Source of the DNA: Pseudomonadota bacterium
GTDB taxonomy: Bacteria; Pseudomonadota; Gammaproteobacteria; Steroidobacterales; Steroidobacteraceae
Reading direction: 5' to 3'
NCBI GenBank assembly: GCA_023428645.1
Contig: JAEYXD010000176.1
Location: 1 to 64,000, forward strand
DNA length: 64,000 nt
A program made the translations under genes and the position numbers. Shown piece after piece: positions 29,246 to 37,072 of the stretch (positions are counted from its first letter, which is position 1; every line of letters begins with the position of its first letter). The notes beneath the pieces are model-generated. The model did not search any database, was not told the DNA's origin, and saw nothing but the letters and a program-made list of their open reading frames with translations.

Positions 29246-30268
29246 ATGAGAAAGATCGTCATTGGAGCTTGCGCCACACTCTTGGCGTTGCACGCCGCTC
29301 TTGCACAGGACTCGCAGCGTCGCGAAACCCCACCGACGCCCACGGACGTCAAACCCGGCAGCATCACGAGCGAAGACATTCCGTACCCGTACGACGTCGC
29401 GTATCTGCCGCTCAAGCTCTACGGCCAGGACATTCGCCTGGCGTACATGGATGTGCCGGCGCAAGGCACGCCGAACGGTCGCACGGTCATGCTGTTTCAT
29501 GGCATGAACTTCGCGGGCTTCTATTGGGGCGGTCCGATCGATGCCCTGCGCAAGGAAGGCTATCGCGTCATCGTTCCCGATCAGATCGGCTTCGGGCGCT
29601 CGTCCAAGCCGATCATGCCGTACAACTTCCACGACATGGCGCGCAACTCGAAGCTGCTGCTCGATCATCTCAAGATCGAGAAGGCGGCGATCATCGGCCA
29701 CTCGATGGGCGGCATGCTCGCGGCACGCTTCGCGACCCAGTATCCGCAGGTCGCGGAGCAGGTCGTGATCTACAACCCGATCGGCGTGACCGACGGCCGC
29801 TTCAATCGCCCTTGGGGCAGCATCGACGAGGCGTACGAGCGCAATCTCAAGACGACCTACCAGAACATCTACGCCGGCATTCACCGCTACTTCTCGCAAA
29901 ATCCGACGGCGTGGAAGCCGGAGTTCGAGCAGTACGTGCGCTATCGCTACGCGTGGACGTTGAGCGGCGATTGGCCGCGGTATGCGATGGTCCAGTCGCT
30001 GATCCAGCAGATCACCTATCTCGATCCGGTGGTGAACGATTGGGCGCACATCAAGGCGCCGACGCTCGTATTCGGCGGCGCGGAAGACAACCTCGCGGGC
30101 CCGCCGCGTGTGTTTCAGGAGCGGATGAAGTTCATCGCGGAGACGATCCCGAACGGCAACGGCAAGTTGCTGTTGTTGCCAGGCCTCGGCCACGTGCCGC
30201 ACTTCGAGGCCCCGGAACGCACGTATCCGCCCTTGATTTCGTTCTTGAAGGAATTCAAGGCGCGCTAG
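29246..30268 (+). CDS. Secreted alpha/beta hydrolase
   Basis: A 340-residue protein starting with a signal peptide (KIVIGACATLLALHAALAQ, cleavage near residue 20). The alpha/beta-hydrolase core shows the oxyanion HGMNFAGFYW, the nucleophile elbow IGHSMGGM (Ser near 155), an acid in GGAEDNLAG and a late catalytic His in LGHVPHFEAP. The fold includes epoxide hydrolases, haloalkane dehalogenases and esterases; the substrate is not readable. GGAG directly precedes ATG 29246. It is the last plus-strand gene before the convergent gsp operon. Confidence 0.87.
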   Translation: MRKIVIGACATLLALHAALAQDSQRRETPPTPTDVKPGSITSEDIPYPYDVAYLPLKLYGQDIRLAYMDVPAQGTPNGRTVMLFHGMNFAGFYWGGPIDALRKEGYRVIVPDQIGFGRSSKPIMPYNFHDMARNSKLLLDHLKIEKAAIIGHSMGGMLAARFATQYPQVAEQVVIYNPIGVTDGRFNRPWGSIDEAYERNLKTTYQNIYAGIHRYFSQNPTAWKPEFEQYVRYRYAWTLSGDWPRYAMVQSLIQQITYLDPVVNDWAHIKAPTLVFGGAEDNLAGPPRVFQERMKFIAETIPNGNGKLLLLPGLGHVPHFEAPERTYPPLISFLKEFKAR

Positions 30269-30296
30269 GCGCCAACCGCAAAAGGCCGCACGCAGT

Positions 30297-30320
30297 CTCC
30301 TCTTCCGTGTGGGAGAGGAG
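30297..30320. terminator. Weak hairpin between convergent hydrolase and gspN genes
   Basis: CTCCTCT (30297-30303) pairs with AGAGGAG (30314-30320) over a 10-nt loop in the 62-bp convergent gap. No U-tract follows on either strand, so terminator function is only suggested by position. Confidence 0.25.
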
Positions 30321-30330
30321 GCCGAAGCGG

Positions 30331-31077
30331 CTACATCGTTCCCGCGACCGAGAATTGCCGGCGGCCTTGCGCGTCCGGCTGCCCGAGATACTCGAGACCC
30401 CGCGAGTACTCGGCCGGCGCGTCGGGCTTCGCGGCGATCAGGCCATCGACGACATAGCTGCGGTCCGTCGATTTCAGACGCACCTGGCCGTCGATCTGCA
30501 GCGGCCCTTCCACGTCGTTGATCGAACCGGCGAGGGTATTCGCCTCGTTCGTCGCGACCGGCAGCTTGATCTGGAACGTGCCGAGATTCGCGGGACGATT
30601 CGCCGGCCCGGTGAAATCGATCAGTTCGATCGTGCCGGCCGCGGACACCGGCCAGCCATCGACGAGCGTCAATTCGGACAGACGCGCATTCACCGTTCCC
30701 GTCCAACCGCCGGGCGCCAGCTGCGCAGGCAGCGCGCTGATCGGAAGCGACGCGGTGACATCGGTGAGCTCGACCCGCTGTTTGCTCACGGACGCCACGC
30801 CGCGTGCAAAGCCGTCGGTGCGTTTCAAGTTCACATCGACGACGGCGCGCATCGTGAGCAGCGGCAAGGCATGCAGCTTCCAAGTGACGCTGCCGAGGTG
30901 CGCGCCGCCGACTCGCACGGCCTCGGCGCTGCCGTTCCACACCGAGCCGTCGAGCCCGGCCAACGTAACGCCGGGCGGCTGCACGCGCGGGATGACGACG
31001 TTCGCCGGCAGCGTCACGATCGCAAACACGAGGTAGGCAAGTACGCCGAGCGCTACGAAGGACCAGACGCGCTTCAT
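30331..31077 (-). CDS. gspN: Type II secretion system protein N
   Basis: A 248-residue protein with one N-terminal membrane anchor (about residues 7-25) and a long periplasmic region containing LDGSVWNGSA and W-rich beta segments typical of GspN. GspN is an accessory inner-membrane component found in a subset of type II secretion systems. It is the final gene of the gsp run, 3 bp after gspM. Its C-terminal region, with YSRGLEYLGQPDAQGRR near the end, aligns with the family. Confidence 0.85.
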   Translation of the reverse strand: MKRVWSFVALGVLAYLVFAIVTLPANVVIPRVQPPGVTLAGLDGSVWNGSAEAVRVGGAHLGSVTWKLHALPLLTMRAVVDVNLKRTDGFARGVASVSKQRVELTDVTASLPISALPAQLAPGGWTGTVNARLSELTLVDGWPVSAAGTIELIDFTGPANRPANLGTFQIKLPVATNEANTLAGSINDVEGPLQIDGQVRLKSTDRSYVVDGLIAAKPDAPAEYSRGLEYLGQPDAQGRRQFSVAGTM

Positions 31078-31080
31078 GAC

Positions 31081-31578
31081 TCAGCCGGAGGCGCGATTGA
31101 GTACGAGATTGGCGTTGACGACGCCCGGCGTCTGAGTGCGGTCGAACGTGGCCGACTCGATCGACACGCCGTGACTCAGCTCCAGCATCCCGAGCCACTG
31201 CATCGTCCGGTCGAACGCGGCGGACTCCAGGCGCACGCGAATGCCCGTGTCGCCATTCGGCGTTTGACCCGTGAGCGCGGAGGACAATCCGGCTTCGCGG
31301 GCAGTGCGATCGACGAGCACGACGAGCGACTCGTTCGTCGGTGCCGCGACCATCGGTTGATTCGCGCCGAGCACCTGCATTTCGCCGGCGACGCTGCGCA
31401 TCCACGCGAGGTCGGCCTTCTTCCGCGTCACGCTCGCTTCCCGAGCGGCGAGCGCCGCATAGAACGGCGCGAACACGAACAGATACAGCGCCGTGAGCAC
31501 CACGAGAATGGCGCCGCCGCTGATGATCGCGCGCTCTCGCGGCTGCAATCCGTAGAACCAGGCTTTGAGACTCTGCAT
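31081..31578 (-). CDS. gspM: Type II secretion system protein M
   Basis: A 165-residue bitopic inner-membrane protein. A short cytoplasmic N terminus (FYGLQPRERAIISGG) leads into one transmembrane helix (about 18-38) and a coiled periplasmic segment, then a small ferredoxin-like domain. GspM partners with GspL in the assembly platform. The frame is open further upstream, but ATG 31578 gives the standard GspM N terminus and lies 11 bp after gspL. The size is normal. Confidence 0.9.
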   Translation of the reverse strand: MQSLKAWFYGLQPRERAIISGGAILVVLTALYLFVFAPFYAALAAREASVTRKKADLAWMRSVAGEMQVLGANQPMVAAPTNESLVVLVDRTAREAGLSSALTGQTPNGDTGIRVRLESAAFDRTMQWLGMLELSHGVSIESATFDRTQTPGVVNANLVLNRASG

Positions 31579-31589
31579 GGTGCGCTCGG

Positions 31590-32846
31590 TCACGTCGGAG
31601 ATTTGAACTGCAGGCGGCCTTCGTGCTTCTTGTCGCGTGGATTGGCCGATTGAATGACGGCGCTCATGCCGTGCTCCGCGGCGTAGCTGCGAATGCGATC
31701 CAAGGCATCGACGGAGGGCGCGAGCACTCGCAGGTCGGTCGTGCCGGCGCGGTACGACAGCGCCTCGACGTTCGTGTCCGGCACTTGCGAGATCGCTTCG
31801 GCGAGCGTGCCGATCGTCGCGAGCATGCCGCCGTTCGGAGTGCCGCCGCGCAAGATCGTCAGCCGCGCTTCCATCTGGCGACGGGCGAGGGCGGGGTCCG
31901 GCGACGCGGCACCCGGCATCGCCGTCTGATAGACCTGTGCGATTTCCTGATCGAGCCGCGCATCCTCGCGTTTCAGATGCGCGAACTGCCAGGCCTGCAG
32001 GCCCAAATGCAGCGCGAAGAACACGGCGGCGAGAATCGCGGCGTAACGCCACGGCGCGAACGCGATGTTCACCTTCTTCTTGACGCCGTACTTGCCTTGC
32101 AGGAGGTTGACCGCGTCCTTCGTCTGGATCGCGGTGGCCGCGAGCAGCGACAACACACCGTCCGGAAGCAGCTTCAGCTGCAGGCTCGCCGTGAACTCGC
32201 GCAGCCCTTCGAGCAGATCGCGCTCACGCTCGTAATCCTCGACGCTCACGTAGATCGTCACGTGCTCGCGCGATTCCTCGCCGGATGCGAGCGCGAGCTG
32301 CAATGCCTCGATGAGCGGTTGCACGTCGAGCACTGCGCCCGGCGTCGCTTCGCGCCGCACATACACGCGCGAGCCATCGATGAGCAGGGTGACGCCGTTC
32401 GGCGTCACGGGCAGCATCGCGGACTCGCCGTAGAGCGCGTCCGGCTCGATACCGGCCACGCGCAGCTGCGACAACCAGGTTTCCATGCGTTCGTGGGATG
32501 CGACCGCGACCGGCACGCCGGCGCGCGCGTCGCGCTTGCCGATCGCGAAATGCAGATCGTCGACGTCGTGCGCGAGCTGCTCTTCGAGCGCGAACGGCAC
32601 GACCTGCGCGAGCTTGCCGCCGCCCTTCAGAGGGACGATGGGTTCCGCGAGCAGGACATCGGTACCGGGGGCGAGCGCGATCGTCTTGCGCCCCCGCGTA
32701 TCGGCAGCGGCATCCTCGAAGGTGCCATGACGCACCGGCCCGAGGCGTGCGCCCGTGCCGTCCACCGTCAGCCACTCGATCGCGTTGATGGCGTGCTCCG
32801 CATCTCCGGCGGATGCGAGCAGTCGAATGACGACGGTTTCTGCCAT
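31590..32846 (-). CDS. gspL: Type II secretion system protein L
   Basis: A 418-residue protein. The N-terminal 230 residues form the cytoplasmic actin-like domain (AQVVPFALEEQLAHDVDDLHF). A single transmembrane helix near 270-290 follows, then a periplasmic ferredoxin-like domain. GspL recruits the ATPase GspE to the membrane and binds GspM. It follows gspK by 27 bp. No gspE is in the window, so the ATPase must be encoded elsewhere. Confidence 0.93.
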   Translation of the reverse strand: MAETVVIRLLASAGDAEHAINAIEWLTVDGTGARLGPVRHGTFEDAAADTRGRKTIALAPGTDVLLAEPIVPLKGGGKLAQVVPFALEEQLAHDVDDLHFAIGKRDARAGVPVAVASHERMETWLSQLRVAGIEPDALYGESAMLPVTPNGVTLLIDGSRVYVRREATPGAVLDVQPLIEALQLALASGEESREHVTIYVSVEDYERERDLLEGLREFTASLQLKLLPDGVLSLLAATAIQTKDAVNLLQGKYGVKKKVNIAFAPWRYAAILAAVFFALHLGLQAWQFAHLKREDARLDQEIAQVYQTAMPGAASPDPALARRQMEARLTILRGGTPNGGMLATIGTLAEAISQVPDTNVEALSYRAGTTDLRVLAPSVDALDRIRSYAAEHGMSAVIQSANPRDKKHEGRLQFKSPT

Positions 32847-32873
32847 GTACGAAATGTCCTGCGGGGCCCGGCG

Positions 32874-33863
32874 TCAGAGAGTGCCAATACTGCGCTGTAT
32901 GGGCCGGACGAGATTGTTCTGTCGATACAACAGACTGTACATAGTGAGCTGAGTAGTGCCAAGAGTAACGACCGCGCTCAAACGGAAGTACGAGCTCGTT
33001 TGTGACACGACGTTGCCGTCGATGAGCAGCTTCTTGTCGGCCGGATCGAGCGTGGCCTGAAAATCCGCGATGGTCGGAAAGCAGCGCTCCTTACGCGACT
33101 GCGCCGTCGTCTTGAGTGAGGCCGAGTACTGCTTTTGCTTCGTCAGGGCATCGAGCACCTGAGGCAGGGCCGTGCAGAGATTGATGGGCGTACCGATCGG
33201 CAGCGCCGTGACGAACGGCTCGAGCTTCTGATAGCGCTCGAGTCCGAAGTCCGCGATCGAGAGCAACTCGCTCGTGCGTGTGATCGGCATGTTTGCCGTG
33301 CGATACGCGGGCGTCATGCCCGTGTACACAGGATCTTCCGCGCCGTCGGGAAATCCCGCATCGATGTCGCTGTCGATCCAATCGGCGATGAGGCTGGCCC
33401 ACTTCGGCTCGATCTCCAGCAGCTCGAGCAGGCGCGCGAAACGCGCGACGGCGTCCTTGTCCGTCACGAACTGGTTCGACGCGGCGTCCCACTTCACGAG
33501 GCTGTTGAGATTGAAACGGGCCTGCATGTCATCGACCTGACCGGTGATCTCACCGCCGTCGACCGGCAGCGGCGGCAGCCGCATCGCCCATTCTTCCGTG
33601 TAGTCATCGGTCCGCGATCCTTGCCGCGCGTCGCGTTGGAGCACGTCGGCGACCCACGCCTCCGCGCCGAGCGCGACTTCGTAGCCTTGATCGAGCGCCA
33701 GCGTCGTCACCGTGCGCCGCTGATCGAGGAATGCCTGATAGCCGACTTGCACGGCGAGCACCGTGGCGATCGCCACGATGAGGATCGCCGTGATCAAGGC
33801 GACACCGCGCTGGCGCGCGACGGGCTGCAGGCGCTGTGGGCGGCGTGGTCGCATGATGATCAT
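32874..33863 (-). CDS. gspK: Type II secretion system minor pseudopilin K
   Basis: A 329-residue protein with a prepilin-like N terminus, QRGVALITAILIVAIATVLA, in which Gly precedes the cleavage site. The large globular domain includes DDMQARFNLNSLV, DWIDSD and a C-terminal beta region. GspK caps the pseudopilus tip with GspI and GspJ. GGAGG lies 7 nt before ATG 33863, which overlaps the gspJ stop. A second ATG 9 nt downstream is possible. Confidence 0.93.
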   Translation of the reverse strand: MIIMRPRRPQRLQPVARQRGVALITAILIVAIATVLAVQVGYQAFLDQRRTVTTLALDQGYEVALGAEAWVADVLQRDARQGSRTDDYTEEWAMRLPPLPVDGGEITGQVDDMQARFNLNSLVKWDAASNQFVTDKDAVARFARLLELLEIEPKWASLIADWIDSDIDAGFPDGAEDPVYTGMTPAYRTANMPITRTSELLSIADFGLERYQKLEPFVTALPIGTPINLCTALPQVLDALTKQKQYSASLKTTAQSRKERCFPTIADFQATLDPADKKLLIDGNVVSQTSSYFRLSAVVTLGTTQLTMYSLLYRQNNLVRPIQRSIGTL

Positions 33864-34507
33864 CCCGCGACCTCCACGAGACGAGTGATCTTGCCCCAGT
33901 CCTCGAGGTCGATCGTGATCTCGACCGCGATCGGCAGCGTGCGCGCGGCGTTCAGTCCAACTTCGGCAGGACCGCCCGGACTGCCCGGACCGCCAGCCGC
34001 CGGCCATTGATCGGTGAAGCGGCGGTTGCTCGTCATGAAACGCAGGTCCACGGATTTCACGCGATCGAGGAGCACGGAGCGCACGGGCTCGGTGGCGAGC
34101 GTGCGGTCGAGTGCCACCCAATAGCTGCGGATCAGCTTGCCATCCTCGAGCCGATACGCGACGCGCTGCAGCGTCGAGCGCGGCACGCCGGCGGGATTCG
34201 ACCAGCCCGCGTGCGTGAACTCCGCGAGCTGATTGCTGCGCGCGTCCGCGACGAGCGCCGGCTGCACGCCGTCGCCGAGCGGCTCGCGCATCGGCCGCGG
34301 CTCGATCGAAGCGAAGTCCTGGGCGATGCGATGCACCGCCGTCTGGATGGCGCGCGTGCGCGCGGCCGCGTCGTTCAAGCGCTGGGATTGCAGCGTGAGC
34401 TGGCTGTAACCGCCGAAGGCGAGCACGCCGACGATCGCGAAGATCGCGACCGCGACGAGGATTTCGAGGAGCGTGAAGCCACGCGCACGAAAGGAGAGGG
34501 ACATCAT
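33860..34507 (-). CDS. gspJ: Type II secretion system minor pseudopilin J
   Basis: A 215-residue type IV prepilin-like protein with the leader RARGFTLLEILVAVAIFAIV (cleavage after Gly, Glu at +5). The body matches GspJ (LEDGKLIRSYW). A Gly/Pro stretch, PAAGGPGSPGGPAEVG, interrupts the C-terminal part and is unusual. It is a pseudopilus tip subunit. Start 34507 overlaps the gspI stop and has GGAGG upstream. An in-frame ATG at 34504 is equivalent. Confidence 0.92.
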   Translation of the reverse strand: MMSLSFRARGFTLLEILVAVAIFAIVGVLAFGGYSQLTLQSQRLNDAAARTRAIQTAVHRIAQDFASIEPRPMREPLGDGVQPALVADARSNQLAEFTHAGWSNPAGVPRSTLQRVAYRLEDGKLIRSYWVALDRTLATEPVRSVLLDRVKSVDLRFMTSNRRFTDQWPAAGGPGSPGGPAEVGLNAARTLPIAVEITIDLEDWGKITRLVEVAG

Positions 34508-35082
34508 TCCTGCCCTCCCGAGTCGCGTTCCGGCAGCGGCGGGTCCGTGGACTCGCCGCCCGGCGGATTGTCGCCCTGCGGCTCGCCGGCATCGGGATTG
34601 CGGTCGTCTTCCCCGCCTGGGCCACCGCCCGGTCCGCCGGGGCCACCGGGGCCACCGATGCCGCTCCACGACGGCGCCATCATTCCCGCGGCCGCAATGG
34701 CGGTACCGTAGAAGCCCGTGACGGTCGCCAGCGAGCGCTCGTCGTCCTCATCGTCGTCGGCCTCGGCGACCCGGACATCGATGCGTCGCATCGTCGCCAC
34801 CGGCGTCTCCTGCACTTCCATCGTCCAGCGCCACCGTCGGCCCGCCATTTCGACTTCATCGGAGGTCTTGCCGATGTTCGGCGCGCGCGTCTCCAAACGC
34901 GCCTGAGTCAAGCGATTCATGGCGACCCAGTGCGCAAGCGTGCGATCGCGCATGCGCGTGCTGTTGCCCGCGGTCTGGCTGATCGCTTCGATGACCCCCA
35001 ACATGCCGAGCGAGACGATGACGAGCGCCGCCAGCACCTCGATCAGCGTGAAGCCGCGAGCGGCTCGTTTACTTGCGTGCAT
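34504..35082 (-). CDS. gspI: Type II secretion system minor pseudopilin I with Gly/Pro-rich tail
   Basis: A 192-residue protein. The prepilin leader AARGFTLIEVLAALVIVSLG and the GspI body (SQTAGNSTRMRDRTLAHWVA, MNRLTQARL) are clear to about residue 135. From about residue 141 the sequence becomes a 52-residue Gly/Pro/Asp/Glu tail starting with collagen-like GGPGGPGGPGGGPGG. Most GspI proteins end after 120-130 residues. The tail is in frame and ends at the gspJ overlap, so it is real coding sequence unless an assembly error exists. ATG 35082 overlaps gspH by 14 bp. Confidence 0.88.
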   Translation of the reverse strand: MHASKRAARGFTLIEVLAALVIVSLGMLGVIEAISQTAGNSTRMRDRTLAHWVAMNRLTQARLETRAPNIGKTSDEVEMAGRRWRWTMEVQETPVATMRRIDVRVAEADDDEDDERSLATVTGFYGTAIAAAGMMAPSWSGIGGPGGPGGPGGGPGGEDDRNPDAGEPQGDNPPGGESTDPPLPERDSGGQE

Positions 35083-35848
35083 TCGCGTTGCCCCCGCGCG
35101 TGTCATCCGGCGGCGGATTGGTTTGTCGAACGATCTCCCAGTCCCTGCTGCTGTCGGGGCGCTGCTCGATACGCAGGTCGTTATCGGCCGTCGCGACGAT
35201 GCGCCACGTCGCCGGTTTGCGCTCGCGCTCGATCTGCAATTCGAACGGCATGAACTCGCCGCTCGACAGCACGACGAGCTGCGGCGGATTCTCTTGGGGC
35301 GGCGGCGGCTCGGTGCGATCGATCGCGCGCAGGGCTTGCGGCAGCTCGGCTTCCTTCTTCTCCTCGTCGCTCTGCTCGCGATCTTTCTCGTCGTCGCGGC
35401 CGCGATCGGGCAATTGCGGCTTCATCACGATCTCGCGCCCATCGAGCCACAAGCGGTAGCTCAGGCCTTCGGGAAGGCTGCGGGTCGCATAGAGCTTGTC
35501 GTCGGTGATCGAGATCCACCGGTTCGTGAAGGGATCGAGGCGCAGGAACTCGTATTGCCCGGCGGCGAGATACGCGCCGATGTTGAGGCCCTGCAGTTCC
35601 GCTTCCTCGCGCGTCTGGCGCAGCACCGCCCAGATGCGGCGCGCTTCGTCTTCCACTTGGCTGTCGCGGCCGAGCACGTTCACCGACAACACCGCCATCG
35701 ACGCGATGATGCCGATGATGACGACGACGACCAGGATTTCGATCAGCGTGAAACCGCGCTCGCGACGCCGCCGGGCGCGGGAAGGCGCGGCGGAGGAGGA
35801 CTGAAGCACGGTGCGGGATGCCACGGCAGGCGCCGCCGATGCAATCAA
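35069..35848 (-). CDS. gspH: Type II secretion system minor pseudopilin H
   Basis: A GspH/FimT-family pseudopilin with the leader RERGFTLIEILVVVVIIGII. The predicted 259 residues exceed the usual 150-190 for two reasons: a long N-terminal leader of about 30 residues and a highly charged insert near residues 155-200 (GRDDEKDREQSDEEKKEAEL and a Pro-rich run). The start is uncertain. TTG 35848 overlaps the gspG stop, while GTG codons at 35824 and near 35809 are alternatives giving a shorter leader. GspH sits below the tip complex in the pseudopilus. Confidence 0.85.
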   Translation of the reverse strand: MIASAAPAVASRTVLQSSSAAPSRARRRRERGFTLIEILVVVVIIGIIASMAVLSVNVLGRDSQVEDEARRIWAVLRQTREEAELQGLNIGAYLAAGQYEFLRLDPFTNRWISITDDKLYATRSLPEGLSYRLWLDGREIVMKPQLPDRGRDDEKDREQSDEEKKEAELPQALRAIDRTEPPPPQENPPQLVVLSSGEFMPFELQIERERKPATWRIVATADNDLRIEQRPDSSRDWEIVRQTNPPPDDTRGGNANARK

Positions 35849-36303
35849 TCCGCGATCCAGTTACCGATGTCGGCGTCCGTCACGCCCTCGCCACCTTCCT
35901 GATTGTCGGCGCCCAGGGTGAACAGATCGTATTCGCCGCGAGTGCCTGGATAGACGTAGCGATAGTCATTGCCCCACGGATCCTTGCGCAGACCACCCTT
36001 CAAGTAGGGGCCGCGCCAGTTGCGCGCATCACTCGGCTGCGTGACGAGCGCCGCCAGGCCCTGATCGGTCGTCGGGTACTTGAAGTTGTCGAGGCGATAC
36101 ATGTCGAGCGCGGCGCCGATCGTTTGAATGTCCTGCCTCGCCTTCGTCACGTTCGCCTGATCGACGCGGCCCATGACGTTCGGCACGACGAGCGCCGCGA
36201 GAATGCCGATGATCACGACCACGACCATGATCTCGATCAGGGTGAAGCCGCGCGCGGCGCGGGGTGGCAACTGTAAGGTTCGAACGCTCTCGACATTGTT
36301 CAT
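35845..36303 (-). CDS. gspG: Type II secretion system major pseudopilin G
   Basis: A 152-residue major pseudopilin. The leader AARGFTLIEIMVVVVIIGIL is followed by QDIQTIGAALDMYRLDN, YPTTDQGLAALV, DPWGNDYRYVYPG and the C-terminal calcium-site region GADNQEGGEGVTDADIGNW. It polymerises into the pseudopilus that drives secretion. It is the first gene of the gspG-N run. AAGGA lies 9 nt upstream of the ATG. gspC, D, E and F are not in the window. Confidence 0.96.
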   Translation of the reverse strand: MNNVESVRTLQLPPRAARGFTLIEIMVVVVIIGILAALVVPNVMGRVDQANVTKARQDIQTIGAALDMYRLDNFKYPTTDQGLAALVTQPSDARNWRGPYLKGGLRKDPWGNDYRYVYPGTRGEYDLFTLGADNQEGGEGVTDADIGNWIAD

Positions 36304-36326
36304 CGGCAGAATTCCTTGGCAGACAA

Positions 36327-36339
36327 ATTACGTTGTAAT
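36327..36339. promoter_or_regulatory. Inverted repeat between divergent gspG and rhombosortase genes
   Basis: ATTAC (36327-36331) and GTAAT (36335-36339) form a perfect 5-3-5 dyad in the 96-bp divergent spacer, 24 bp upstream of gspG. It could be an operator or overlap a -10 element (TTACAACGTAAT on the minus strand). This is pattern-based only. Confidence 0.3.
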
Positions 36340-36399
36340 GAAATGCTGGCCCGACACCTGCGATGTGGCGCCGGATCATAACAAAGCGATCATGACGGG

Positions 36400-37038
36400 A
36401 TGAGTGACGCAAATCGAACACGGAATCCCGGGATTCACGGGTCAACGACCGGCCGGTCGGCTGTGCTGTGGCTGCTTGGACTCACCGTCACCGCGGTGGT
36501 TCTGTTGGCGCTCGGGGGTGAGCCGCTGCGCCTGACCTTGCGCTACGAGCGTGATGCCGTACTGCAAGCCGGGCAGTACTGGCGGCTGCTGTCCTGCCAC
36601 TTCGTGCACGGATCGACGACTCATGCGCTCTTGAACCTTGCGGGTCTCGTGCTCATTGCCGCTTTGTTTCCGAAACATTACTCGGCCAGGGCCTGGGTCA
36701 CGATCAGTCTTTCCAGCATCGGGGCCATAGCCGTCGGCTTCATTTGGAATGAGCCCCAACTCGATTGGTACGTGGGCCTGTCGGGCGTGCTGCACGGCGT
36801 GCTCGCGGCCGGGATCATCGCCTGGTGGCGCTCCGAGCCCAGGATGTTGGCTTTCGCACTGACAGCAATATTTGCCGGCAAATTGGCGTGGGAGCAGTGG
36901 ATGGGCGCCCTTCCGTTGTCAGGGGATCTCGCTGTCATCGTCGATGCGCACCTCTATGGGGCCATTGGTGGGGCCCTGGCGGGTGCCGCATTGCAAATCC
37001 GGGACCACGGCTGGCGACGGATTGTCCGACCGTTATAA
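36400..37038 (+). CDS. Rhombosortase (rhomboid-family intramembrane protease)
   Basis: A 212-residue membrane protein with about six hydrophobic segments. YVGLSGVLHGVLAAG holds the nucleophile Ser at about residue 128 in GLSG plus a nearby His 132. VIVDAHLYGAIGG carries the catalytic His at about 184. HFVHGSTTHALLNLAG (about 67-82) is the family's loop and second helix. These features match the rhombosortase branch, which cleaves the GlyGly-CTERM anchor of exported proteins. It is divergent from gspG, matching the known link between rhombosortase and type II secretion. Confidence 0.85.
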   Translation: MSDANRTRNPGIHGSTTGRSAVLWLLGLTVTAVVLLALGGEPLRLTLRYERDAVLQAGQYWRLLSCHFVHGSTTHALLNLAGLVLIAALFPKHYSARAWVTISLSSIGAIAVGFIWNEPQLDWYVGLSGVLHGVLAAGIIAWWRSEPRMLAFALTAIFAGKLAWEQWMGALPLSGDLAVIVDAHLYGAIGGALAGAALQIRDHGWRRIVRPL

Positions 37039-37039
37039 T
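37011..37039 (+). promoter_or_regulatory. Predicted promoter of the fabD operon
   Basis: A perfect TATAAT is at 37034-37039, with a weak -35 CTGGCG 17 bp upstream (37011-37016). It overlaps the last codons of the rhombosortase gene and would start transcripts about 27 bp before the fabD ATG at 37073. Confidence 0.6.
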
Positions 37040-37072
37040 CGCGCGCCTTTTAGCCAGTAGGACTTCCGTACG

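Noticed and set aside
34504..34660. The Gly-rich GspI tail as a GlyGly-CTERM rhombosortase substrate signal
   Set aside because: GlyGly-CTERM tails need a hydrophobic helix and terminal Arg residues after the Gly motif; this tail is acidic and Pro-rich to the end.
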